Shown here: piece by piece, positions 51,021 through 58,700 of the stretch
Numbering within the stretch: position 1 is the stretch's first letter
Layout of the letters: every line of letters starts with the position of its first letter
Assembly: GCF_017308985.1 (NCBI RefSeq)
Contig: NZ_JADWPE010000003.1
Span: 62,001 to 126,000 of the forward strand
Direction: 5' to 3'
DNA from: Lysobacter changpingensis
GTDB lineage: Bacteria > Pseudomonadota > Gammaproteobacteria > Xanthomonadales > Xanthomonadaceae
DNA: 64,000 nucleotides
The notes under the pieces: generated by a model
The model's database searches: none
Seen by the model: the letters and a program-made list of their open reading frames with translations, nothing else
Told to the model about the DNA's origin: nothing
Position numbers and translations under genes: made by a program

Positions 51021-51575
51021 CGTGACGACTCCTGCTGGCGATGGGCCAGCATTCACGCGGCATCGTGGGCATGCGGGTCCGCATCGGGTAGGCGTTCGCG
51101 CGGCAACAGCCTGTTGACCGTGGCGATGCTGCTTCGTCGCGTGCTCGTGACGCAACGACTCGCGCCATCCACGCGACACCCCACGACACCACACCGGCAT
51201 TGTTGCGCGAGGGGCAACGCGCGGTATCCCTGCGCACGGCTTCCGATGCACCGGGCGCGCTCCTATCGTGCTGCCGGAGAGGAAGGGAACGGCGCGGTCG
51301 AAGGCTGTCGTCGTTCCGGCCTCGTGCGGTGCGCAACGGATCGCGTCGAATGCTTCCTGTCCGCTGTGACGGAGATGACGGATGTCAGCTTGTCGAGGAT
51401 GCTGTAACGGGGCGCGCACTTTCCATCCGTTCGTGCACGGGACGAACCCACGTCGGCGCGGCGTCTCCGCGAAGGCCGATCAGCGACACGACGGGACGAC
51501 GGACAGGAAGCACCGCCACGGGTGGCCGGCACGCGCGGACGCCACCGGCACATTCCATCGACAGGACGCCATGCC
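51021..51575. other. 555-base non-coding stretch between the cupin and Ohr genes
   Basis: No frame on either strand has a credible start, composition or domain. The left part should contain the promoter of the minus-strand cupin gene and the palindrome at 51104-51116. The right part should contain the promoter of the Ohr-cytochrome b pair. No OhrR gene and no clear OhrR operator were seen. Confidence 0.6.
51104..51116. promoter_or_regulatory. Palindrome upstream of the second cupin gene
   Basis: CAACAG-C-CTGTTG is a perfect 13-base palindrome, 84 bases before the cupin start at 51020. A near copy (CAACAGCCTGTTT) occurs at 63238-63250 at the end of the TetR gene, which may be chance. Could be an operator for a dimeric regulator. 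Confidence 0.3.
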
Positions 51576-52091
51576 ATGGGCTCGCTGAAACCTCCTTCGG
51601 CCGCATGGCTCGACCGCTACACCGGTCGCGACGAGCAGGCGATGTACACCGGACGCGTTCGTGTCACCGGCGGCGAGGCGCAGCACGGGCGCGCGTCCGG
51701 CGTCGTGCGTTCGGACGACGGTTCGCTTGCGATCGACCTGCGCCTGCCGGAACCGCTGGGAGGCGAGGGCGGCGGCAGCAATCCCGAGCAGCTGCTGGCT
51801 GCGGCCTACGCCTCCTGTTTCCACGGTGCGATGACGCTGCTCGCGTTGCGCGCCGGCGTGACGCTGGTGGATGCGCAGCTCGACGTGGCGGTGACCTTCT
51901 CGCGCGATCCGGTCGACGGGCTGTTCCTGCTGTCGGCGCGCATCGAAGTGCAGCTGCCCGGGATCGACCGCGCGTTCGCGGCCGAACTCATCCGCAACAC
52001 CGAGCGCATCTGCCCCTACGCGAAGATGTTCCGCCAGGGGATCGACCACGTGGTGACGCTCGCGGCAGAACCGCTGCCCGCCAGCGACTGA
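51576..52091 (+). CDS. Ohr/OsmC-family organic hydroperoxide reductase
   Basis: A protein of 171 residues from the ATG at 51576. The two catalytic cysteines are present: Cys81 in LAAAYASCFHGAM and Cys146 in TERICPYAKMFR, with the conserved Arg in the loop before. GEGGGSNPEQLLAAAYAS is the standard Ohr/OsmC segment. The protein detoxifies organic and fatty-acid hydroperoxides using lipoyl or thiol donors. About 30 residues of N-terminal sequence precede the core, so it is a little longer than typical Ohr (about 140). A cytochrome b gene follows after 8 bases in the same direction, an unusual partner. The OhrR repressor is not adjacent. Confidence 0.9.
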   Translation: MGSLKPPSAAWLDRYTGRDEQAMYTGRVRVTGGEAQHGRASGVVRSDDGSLAIDLRLPEPLGGEGGGSNPEQLLAAAYASCFHGAMTLLALRAGVTLVDAQLDVAVTFSRDPVDGLFLLSARIEVQLPGIDRAFAAELIRNTERICPYAKMFRQGIDHVVTLAAEPLPASD

Positions 52092-52099
52092 GGACTCCC

Positions 52100-53395
52100 A
52101 TGGCACTCAAGATCGTCCGCGTGCATCCGAAGAACCGCGTGCTGGCGTGGATCGAGGATCGCCTGCCGGTGATGTCGTTCCTGTCGGCGCACACGGTCAC
52201 CTACTACGCGCCGAAGAACTTCAACTTCTGGTACTACTTCGGCGTGCTGGCCTCGGTGGTGCTGGTCAACCAGCTGGTCACCGGGATCTTCCTGGCGATG
52301 CACTTCAAGCCGTCCGCGGCCGAGGCGTTCTCCTCCGTCGAATACATCATGCGCGACGTGGAGTGGGGCTGGCTGATCCGCTACATGCACTCCACCGGTG
52401 CATCGCTGTTCTTCGTGGTCATCTACTTCCACATGTTCCGCGCGCTCCTGTACGGATCGTTCAAGCGCCCGCGCGAACTGGTGTGGGTGCTGGGCATGCT
52501 GATCTACCTCACGCTGATGGCCGAAGCCTTCATGGGCTACGTGCTGCCGTGGGGCCAGATGTCGTTCTGGGGCGCGAAGGTGATCATCTCGCTGTTCGGC
52601 GCGGTGCCGGTGATCGGCAACGGGCTGACCGAATGGATCATGGGCGACTACCTGCCGGGCGATGCCACGCTCAACCGCTTCTTCGCGCTGCACGTGATCG
52701 CGCTGCCGCTGGTGCTCCTGCTGCTGGTCACCCTGCACATCCTGGCGCTGCACGAAGTCGGTTCGAACAACCCCGACGGCGTGGAGATCTCCGAGCGCCC
52801 CGACCGCGACGGGAACCCCGTCGACGGCATTCCGTTCCATCCGTACTACACGGTGGAGGACACGCTGAGCACGGTCGTGTTCCTGCTGGTGGCGGCGTTC
52901 CTGGTGTTCTTCACGCCGACCGTGGGCGGGTTGTTCCTCGAACACGACAACTTCGTCGAAGCCGATCCGCTGGTCACGCCCGAGCACATCCGGCCGGTGT
53001 GGTACTTCACGCCGTTCTACGCGATGTTGCGCGTGATCCCGCACAAGCTCAGCGGCGTGATCGTCATGTTCGCGGCGATCGGCGCGCTGTTCCTGCTGCC
53101 GTGGCTGGATCGCGGCAAGGTGCGCTCGATCCGCTATCGTGGCCTGGGTTACCGCATCGCGCTGTTTGCGTTCGCGACGGCATTCATCGTGCTCGGCTTC
53201 GTCGGCATGGGCACGACCACGTCGCTGATCGAAGGCGTCGTCGGCGAGGACGGCAACGTCAACGCGATCGACAACTGGATCGGCCGCGCGATGGTCGCGG
53301 TCTACTTCGGCTTCTTCGCCTTCCTGTGGATCTACACCTTCTTCGGGCTGGAGCGCACGCGACCGGTGCCGGAACGCGTGACCTCGCACGGTTGA
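52100..53395 (+). CDS. Cytochrome b of the bc1 type, without its Rieske and cytochrome c1 partners
   Basis: A protein of 431 residues with eight or nine membrane helices. Haem-ligand His pairs are His97/His111 (YMHSTGASLFFVVIYFHMFR) and His198/His213 (FFALHVIALPLVLLLLVTLH). The Qo loop reads PVWYF, a form I believe is common in this class in place of PEWY, and the ALHEVGSNNP segment is present. A complete bc1 operon would read Rieske protein, cytochrome b, cytochrome c1 (petABC). Here neither partner is present within the window on either side. The gene follows Ohr by 8 bases. Either it is an additional diverged copy of the complex-III cytochrome b, or it acts in another membrane quinol enzyme. 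Confidence 0.88.
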   Translation: MALKIVRVHPKNRVLAWIEDRLPVMSFLSAHTVTYYAPKNFNFWYYFGVLASVVLVNQLVTGIFLAMHFKPSAAEAFSSVEYIMRDVEWGWLIRYMHSTGASLFFVVIYFHMFRALLYGSFKRPRELVWVLGMLIYLTLMAEAFMGYVLPWGQMSFWGAKVIISLFGAVPVIGNGLTEWIMGDYLPGDATLNRFFALHVIALPLVLLLLVTLHILALHEVGSNNPDGVEISERPDRDGNPVDGIPFHPYYTVEDTLSTVVFLLVAAFLVFFTPTVGGLFLEHDNFVEADPLVTPEHIRPVWYFTPFYAMLRVIPHKLSGVIVMFAAIGALFLLPWLDRGKVRSIRYRGLGYRIALFAFATAFIVLGFVGMGTTTSLIEGVVGEDGNVNAIDNWIGRAMVAVYFGFFAFLWIYTFFGLERTRPVPERVTSHG

Positions 53396-53404
53396 CCGGA
53401 AGGA

Positions 53405-54448
53405 TCAGGCGATCGCGTCCGAACGCGCATCCGCGCCGGAGGCATGCGCGTAGGCGTCGCCGGCCTTCAGGCCCACCATCGTGCAATCGATGTCCATGGC
53501 GCGGATGCGATCGCTCATGAAGTCGATGAACACCCGGATGCGCTTGGGCAACTGATGGCGGCTCAGGTAGCACAGGTAGTGGCCGCGATCGTCGGGCGCC
53601 AGCGTGTTGAGGCAGCTCACCAGGCGCCCCGCGTGCAGGTCCTCGCAGACCTGGTACGCCGCCAGCTGCGCGATGCCCTGGCCGTCGAGCACGGCCTGCA
53701 TCGCCAGCGAAGGATCGTTGACGACGATGTCGCCTGCCGGCGTGAGGACGTGGCGCTGTCCGTCGACGCGGAATTCCCACGCGAGCAGGCGGCCGTTGGG
53801 CAGGCGCTGGTTGATGCAGTCGTGGGCGTCCAGTTCGACGATCGAGGTCGGCAGGCCGCGGCGACGCGCATAGTCCGGCGAGGCGCACACGAGCATCTGC
53901 ATCGGGATCAGCCGCTTGGCGACGACCTGGCTGTCTTCCAGCCGGCCGTCGCGGAAGGCGACGTCGATGCGTTCGGCGGCCAGGTCGACCATGCGGTCCT
54001 CCAGCGACAGTTCCAGGCCGACCGCGGGATAGGCTTCGCGGAAATGCGCGAGCAGCGGCGCGACGACCTTGCGGCCGAAGCCGAGCGAGGCGCTGATCTT
54101 CAACATGCCCTGCGGCGGACCGTCGCGCAGGTCGCGCATGTCTTCCAGCGCCTGCAGCAGCTTTTCCACGCCGGGACGGCAGTTCTCGTAGAACTGCTCG
54201 CCTTCGCGGGTCGTCGTGGTGCTGCGCGTCGTGCGCGAGAGCAGGCGTGCGCCGAGTTGCGCTTCGAGCTTCTGCACGCTGCGGCTCACCGCGGACCGGC
54301 CGATGCCCAGGCGTTCCGCGGCGCGCGAGAAGCTGCCTTCGTTGGCGACGGTGAGGAAGGCGACCACGCCCGCGTAGCTCGCCGAAAGGCTGGATGCGAG
54401 CGAGTCGCGATGGTCGGACGAGGAGTGGTGCAGCGAAACGTGCGACAT
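53405..54448 (-). CDS. LysR-family transcriptional regulator, paralogue of the one at 46306
   Basis: A protein of 347 residues read from the ATG at 54448. The winged helix-turn-helix is at about residues 30-90 (VVAFLTVANEGSFSRAAERL followed by GIGRSAVSRSVQKLEAQLGA). The effector domain is at about 115-320, with LVCASPDYARRRG and DRGHYLCYLSRHQLPKRIR. It ends ten bases from the stop of the cytochrome b gene on the opposite strand. The next gene in the opposite direction is the DoxX-like protein, 71 bases upstream. The close likeness to the LysR at 46306 suggests a regional duplication. Confidence 0.95.
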   Translation of the reverse strand: MSHVSLHHSSSDHRDSLASSLSASYAGVVAFLTVANEGSFSRAAERLGIGRSAVSRSVQKLEAQLGARLLSRTTRSTTTTREGEQFYENCRPGVEKLLQALEDMRDLRDGPPQGMLKISASLGFGRKVVAPLLAHFREAYPAVGLELSLEDRMVDLAAERIDVAFRDGRLEDSQVVAKRLIPMQMLVCASPDYARRRGLPTSIVELDAHDCINQRLPNGRLLAWEFRVDGQRHVLTPAGDIVVNDPSLAMQAVLDGQGIAQLAAYQVCEDLHAGRLVSCLNTLAPDDRGHYLCYLSRHQLPKRIRVFIDFMSDRIRAMDIDCTMVGLKAGDAYAHASGADARSDAIA

Positions 54449-54519
54449 GGCGCTTCCTCCGGACCGGGTTCATCCTTGAGCGTGCCAGCGGCACGCGGCG
54501 CGCGACATCCCCGGACAGG

Positions 54520-54915
54520 TCAATCCGTGCCCCCCCGATCCGGGGGGCGGGTCTGCAGGTGGATGACGCGGTGGCCGTGGCGGCGGGCATCGAGCGAGTA
54601 GGCGCCGGCCCCCAGCATCGCCATCGCGGCGCAGCCGCCGACGTGCGCGGCGAGCAGCGCCTGCTGGATCGGGGCGGAGAAGGGCAGCATCGCAAGGATC
54701 GCCGCGCCCAGCACGAGTGCCGCCACGCGCGTGGCGAAGCCGCTCAGCAGCAGCACCGCGACCACGCCGGCGAGAAGGCGCAGCACGGTCGTTCCGATCG
54801 TCAACGGCGGCAGTATCGCGGCGATGCCGAAGGGAACCGGCGCGTAGCACGCGCGAAGCACGAGCAAACCAAGTCCCGCAGCGCCATCGGGAAAGCGGCA
54901 TAGGTAATTGGTCAT
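54520..54915 (-). CDS. DoxX-like small membrane protein
   Basis: A protein of 131 residues from the ATG at 54915. It has four hydrophobic helices at about residues 13-32, 37-60, 63-80 and 87-105 (GLGLLVLRACYAPVPFGIAA, LLAGVVAVLLLSGFATRVAA, VLGAAILAMLPFS, LLAAHVGGCAAMAMLGAGAY). The pattern LSGFATRVAAL and the size are typical of DoxX/DoxD-like proteins. These small membrane proteins occur with superoxide- or thiol-redox genes in other bacteria. The C-terminus is His/Arg-rich (DARRHGHRVIHLQTRPPD). It is divergent from the sensor kinase starting at 55043 and shares its 5' region. Confidence 0.75.
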   Translation of the reverse strand: MTNYLCRFPDGAAGLGLLVLRACYAPVPFGIAAILPPLTIGTTVLRLLAGVVAVLLLSGFATRVAALVLGAAILAMLPFSAPIQQALLAAHVGGCAAMAMLGAGAYSLDARRHGHRVIHLQTRPPDRGGTD

Positions 54916-55042
54916 GCCCCGACGGTATCGCCGATCCGGCGCTACGCTAGGCTCGACCGGGGGCCTTTTCGATCCCCTGATCGGGGGTAATATCGAACGC
55001 CAAAGCCGGCACCCATGGACGATGCCCCACACGGGAACGGCC

Positions 55043-58000
55043 ATGCGGCTACTCGGGATCCTCCTGTTCGCCCTCCTGGCGGCCACGTCGCACGCGATGT
55101 CCGCGGCCGGGTCCCGTCCGCTTGAGCGCTACGTCCACCAGCGCTGGATCGAGGGAAGCGAAGTCCCGGTGCCGGTCGTCGCGATGGCGCAGGGCCACTA
55201 CGGATTCCTGTGGCTCGCGACCGGCGACGGACTGTTCCGTTTCGACGGACTGCGTTTCGAGCCCATCACGGCCGAACCCGACGACCGCAAGCACGAATCG
55301 CCCAGCGCGCTGCTGGTGACGGCGAAGGGCGAGGTCTGGACCAGTTTCGAAAGTTCGCGGCAGTTCGCGGTGTACCGCGACGGCGCATTGCGCATCCTCG
55401 CCGGCGCGCCCGCGCCGAGCCGCATCGTGCAGATGGTCGAAGGCACGGACGGCTCGATCTGGGCGCTCACGGCCGACTACAACGCGGAAGTGCTGCGCTA
55501 TCGCAACGGCGACTGGCGAACCTACGACGCCGCCGACGGCCTGCCGAAGAGCAACGCGGCGAACCTGCTCGTCGCGCGCGATGGCGCGCTGTGGGTCGCC
55601 TGCACCACGGGCATCGCGCGCCTGGCGCCGGGCGCGTCGCGGTTCGAAATCGTGCGGCCTGCCGTGCGGGCGAAGCTCTCGCAGGACGAACTCGGCCGGA
55701 TCTGGCTCTTCGACGCCGGCGGCATGCGCGCGATCACGGGCGCGGGCGGACGTGGCGAGCCGCCGGCACCGCATGCGTCGGGCAATGCGCGCGAACTTCC
55801 GGCGCGCGGCACGCCGCTGTTCGACCGCGGCGGGAACATCTGGATCGCCACGCGCTACGACGGCGTGCAACGCATCGCGGCGCCGATCGGCGCGCCGGGC
55901 GATGCGGCGGTCGAATCGTTCACGGCACGCGACGGCTTGTCTTCCGACGTGACCAACCAGGTCCTGGAAGATCGCGAAGGCAACGTGTGGATCGGCACGC
56001 AGGGCGGCCTGGATCGCTTCCGGCCCGCGACGCTGATCGCGCAGCCCGGGCTGTCGTCGCCCGCCGCGTACGGCGACAAGCTGTTGGCCGCGTCCGACGG
56101 CAGCGTCTACATCGGACAGGCGCAGACGCTGTATCGCGCGCGACCACACGGAGCGCCCGAACCGGTGCTTCGCGACATGCCCGAGCCCGAAAGCCTCTGT
56201 GAAGCGCCCGATGGCGCGATCTGGATCGGGACGCGGACGCACATCCTGGTCTGGGCGGACGGGCGGATCGCGCGGCGGATCGAACGACCCGACCGCCAGG
56301 CCGCGCACAACGTCATCTACGACTGCGCGTTCGACGCGCAGGGCGACTACTGGATCTCGGCGGCGGGCAGCGGCGTGCATCGACTGCGGCGAGGGGAGTG
56401 GACGACGCAACTCCAGCCCGGCACGCGCATCGACTTCTATCCGACGACGATGGAGCGTTCGCCTTCGGGTGGCGTGGTCGTGCAGGTGGGCGACCGGCTC
56501 GCATGGTTCGGCGGGCCGGAGGTGAAGTACAGCCCGCTGGACTTCGGCGGCGGCGACATCAAGGTGCTGACGCTGTACACGGCCGGGCGCGACGTCTACA
56601 CCGCCGGAGCGTTCGGCCTCTCCCGCCATCGCAATGGCAAGGTCGAAACCGCGCGCGCTCCCGGGATGTCGCCGCGCAGCCGCATCAACGGCGTCGTGCG
56701 TACGCCGGAGGGCGACACATGGCTCGCGTATCCGCGATCGCTGGTGCGGCTGACGCAGCGCGAGCTGGACGCGGCACTCGCGAAGGGCGAACTGCCGGGG
56801 CAGGCGCTCTCGCTCGGTCCGGGCGATGGACTGGGCAGCCGCGCGCATTCGCATTCGCAACGTTCGCTGGTGCTCGGCGGCGACGGCCGGCTGTGGCTCG
56901 CCACGGAAACCGGCACGCTGTCCATGGATCCCGCGCGGATCCTCTCCAACCGCGTGCCGCCAGGGGTGTTCATCCGTTCGATCGACGTGGACGGCCGGGC
57001 GTATCGCGATCCGCGCAGCGTCAGGCTGCACACCGGCGCGTCGAAGATCCAGATCGATTTCGCCATCCTGAGCTTCGCCGACCAGCAGCGCGTGCACGTG
57101 CGATACAAGCTCGAAGGTTTCGATCGGGAATGGGTCGATCCCGGCCTGCGGCGCCAGGCGTTCTACACGAACCTGCCGCCGGGCCATTACACGTTCCGCG
57201 TCATCGCCGCGAACAACGACGGCGTGTGGAACCGCACTGGCGCGACGCTCGATTTCGAGATACCGCCAACGTTCGTGCAGTCGGTCTGGTTCCCGGTCCT
57301 GTGCGCGGGCGTGGCGCTGGTGCTGCTCATCGCGCTGTACCGGCTGCGCATCGCGCAGGTCGCCGCGCGCATCCGGGCGCGGCTGGAGGAACGCACGGAA
57401 GAGCGCGAACGCATCGCGCGCGAGTTGCACGACACGCTGCTGCAGGGCGTGCAGGGCCTGATCCTGCGCTTCCAGGCCGTCGCCGACCGCATCGCGCCGG
57501 ACGACGGGTCGAAGTCGCAGCTCGATTCGGCGCTGGCGGCGGCGGACGACGTGGTGGCCGACGCACGCAACCGCGTCCGCGACCTTCGCGGTACCGGCGA
57601 TGCGGGCGACCTGACGCGCGTGATCGAACACCTGGTCGAGGACACGCCGTTCGATCCGCCCGTCCCGGTGCGCATCGTGATCGAGGGCCGGCCGGTGCCG
57701 GTGCATCCGCTGGTCGTGGCGGAAGTCAGCAAGATCCTGCGCGAGGCGCTGCTCAACGTGTCGCATCACGCGCAGGCGTCGTCGGTGGAGATCGGCATCG
57801 GCTACGACAGCCGCCAACTGGCCGTGCGCGTTCGCGACGACGGCGTGGGCATTCCCTCGCACGTGGTGTTGAACGGCCACAAGGAAGGCCATTACGGCAT
57901 GCTTGGCATGCGCGAGCGCGCGGAGAAGATCGGCGGCAAGCTCACCGTGACGAGCATTCACCACGGCGGCTCGGAAGTTACACTTTCCCTTCCGGGCCGG

Positions 58001-58081
58001 CTGGCGTTCGCGCGGCGTGCATCGCACAGGCGCCACCGGTGGCTGTCGCGGCTGTTCGGCATGAGGTCCGCAGATGAATGA
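55043..58081 (+). CDS. Hybrid-type periplasmic sensor histidine kinase (beta-propeller, Y_Y_Y, HisKA_3)
   Basis: A protein of 1,012 residues from the ATG at 55043; the ATG at 55022 is seven codons upstream. It has a signal peptide (MRLLGILLFALLAATSHAMS). Next, at about residues 25-650, come repeated WLATxxGLFRFDG-, VWIGTxxGLDRF- and LWLATETG-type blades of a regulator propeller. The Y_Y_Y domain follows (about 660-740; VHVRYKLEGFDREWVD and YTFRVIAANNDGVWN). A membrane helix lies at about 749-770, and HisKA_3 has RELHDTLLQ with His796. The ATPase domain is at about 900-990 (RDDGVGIPSHVV, YGMLGMRERAEKIGG). The response regulator gene overlaps by 8 bases. Such propeller kinases often sense polysaccharide breakdown products. 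It is kinase only, with no receiver domain. Confidence 0.92.
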   Translation: MRLLGILLFALLAATSHAMSAAGSRPLERYVHQRWIEGSEVPVPVVAMAQGHYGFLWLATGDGLFRFDGLRFEPITAEPDDRKHESPSALLVTAKGEVWTSFESSRQFAVYRDGALRILAGAPAPSRIVQMVEGTDGSIWALTADYNAEVLRYRNGDWRTYDAADGLPKSNAANLLVARDGALWVACTTGIARLAPGASRFEIVRPAVRAKLSQDELGRIWLFDAGGMRAITGAGGRGEPPAPHASGNARELPARGTPLFDRGGNIWIATRYDGVQRIAAPIGAPGDAAVESFTARDGLSSDVTNQVLEDREGNVWIGTQGGLDRFRPATLIAQPGLSSPAAYGDKLLAASDGSVYIGQAQTLYRARPHGAPEPVLRDMPEPESLCEAPDGAIWIGTRTHILVWADGRIARRIERPDRQAAHNVIYDCAFDAQGDYWISAAGSGVHRLRRGEWTTQLQPGTRIDFYPTTMERSPSGGVVVQVGDRLAWFGGPEVKYSPLDFGGGDIKVLTLYTAGRDVYTAGAFGLSRHRNGKVETARAPGMSPRSRINGVVRTPEGDTWLAYPRSLVRLTQRELDAALAKGELPGQALSLGPGDGLGSRAHSHSQRSLVLGGDGRLWLATETGTLSMDPARILSNRVPPGVFIRSIDVDGRAYRDPRSVRLHTGASKIQIDFAILSFADQQRVHVRYKLEGFDREWVDPGLRRQAFYTNLPPGHYTFRVIAANNDGVWNRTGATLDFEIPPTFVQSVWFPVLCAGVALVLLIALYRLRIAQVAARIRARLEERTEERERIARELHDTLLQGVQGLILRFQAVADRIAPDDGSKSQLDSALAAADDVVADARNRVRDLRGTGDAGDLTRVIEHLVEDTPFDPPVPVRIVIEGRPVPVHPLVVAEVSKILREALLNVSHHAQASSVEIGIGYDSRQLAVRVRDDGVGIPSHVVLNGHKEGHYGMLGMRERAEKIGGKLTVTSIHHGGSEVTLSLPGRLAFARRASHRRHRWLSRLFGMRSADE

Positions 58082-58700
58082 TCCCAAGATCCGCGTCCTG
58101 GTCGTCGACGACCACCCGGTGCTGCGCGACGGCGTGGCCGCGCTGCTGGCGAACCATACCGACATGATGCTGGTCGGGGAGGCGAACAACGGCAGCGAAG
58201 CGCTGCAGCGCTACCTCGAACTGCGCCCGGACGTAACGCTGATGGACCTGCAGATGCCCGGGATGAACGGCGTCGAGGCGATCGGCGCGATCCACGCCGA
58301 GAATCCGCACGCGCGCATCGTCGTGCTGACCACCTACGCCGGCGATGCGCAGGCGGTGCGCGCCCTGCGCGCGGGCGCGGCGGGCTACCTGCTCAAGAGC
58401 AGCCTGCGCACCGAGCTGGTCGACGCGATCCGCGACGTGCATCGCGGCCAGCGCCACGTGCATCGCGACGTGGCGGGCGAGATCGCCAAGCATGTCGCCG
58501 ACGAGCCTTTGAGCGAACGCGAGGTCGCGATCCTGCGGCTGGTGTCGGTCGGCCATGCGAACAAGCAGATCGCCGCGCGGTTGCGCCTGTCGGAAGAAAC
58601 CGTGAAGGGACACCTGAAGAGCATTTTCGCCAAGCTCGACGTCGCCGACCGCACGCATGCCGTCACGGTCGCGGCACGGCGCGGCATCATCGAACTGTGA
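58074..58700 (+). CDS. NarL/LuxR-family response regulator
   Basis: A protein of 208 residues. The receiver domain has the acidic pair at residues 12-13 (VVDDHPVLRDG), phospho-acceptor Asp58 (MDLQMPGMNG), and Lys108 (GYLLKSSLR). The LuxR-type helix-turn-helix is at about 145-200 (LSEREVAILRLVSVGHANKQ, then IAARLRLSEETVKGHLKSIF). The start overlaps the kinase gene by 8 bases, so the two are translationally coupled and form a two-component pair. Target genes are not evident in the neighbourhood. The 3' end overlaps the convergent esterase gene by 14 bases. Confidence 0.95.
   Translation: MNDPKIRVLVVDDHPVLRDGVAALLANHTDMMLVGEANNGSEALQRYLELRPDVTLMDLQMPGMNGVEAIGAIHAENPHARIVVLTTYAGDAQAVRALRAGAAGYLLKSSLRTELVDAIRDVHRGQRHVHRDVAGEIAKHVADEPLSEREVAILRLVSVGHANKQIAARLRLSEETVKGHLKSIFAKLDVADRTHAVTVAARRGIIEL

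Noticed and set aside
52990-53050. PVWY instead of PEWY in the cytochrome b Qo loop as a sign of a broken enzyme
   Set aside because: From memory, PVWY is the usual form in many gamma- and betaproteobacterial cytochrome b proteins, so it is not evidence of loss of function.
54531-54552. C/G-rich palindrome near the end of the DoxX-like gene as a terminator or operator
   Set aside because: It lies inside the coding sequence (RPPDRGG) and its symmetry follows from the codons used.
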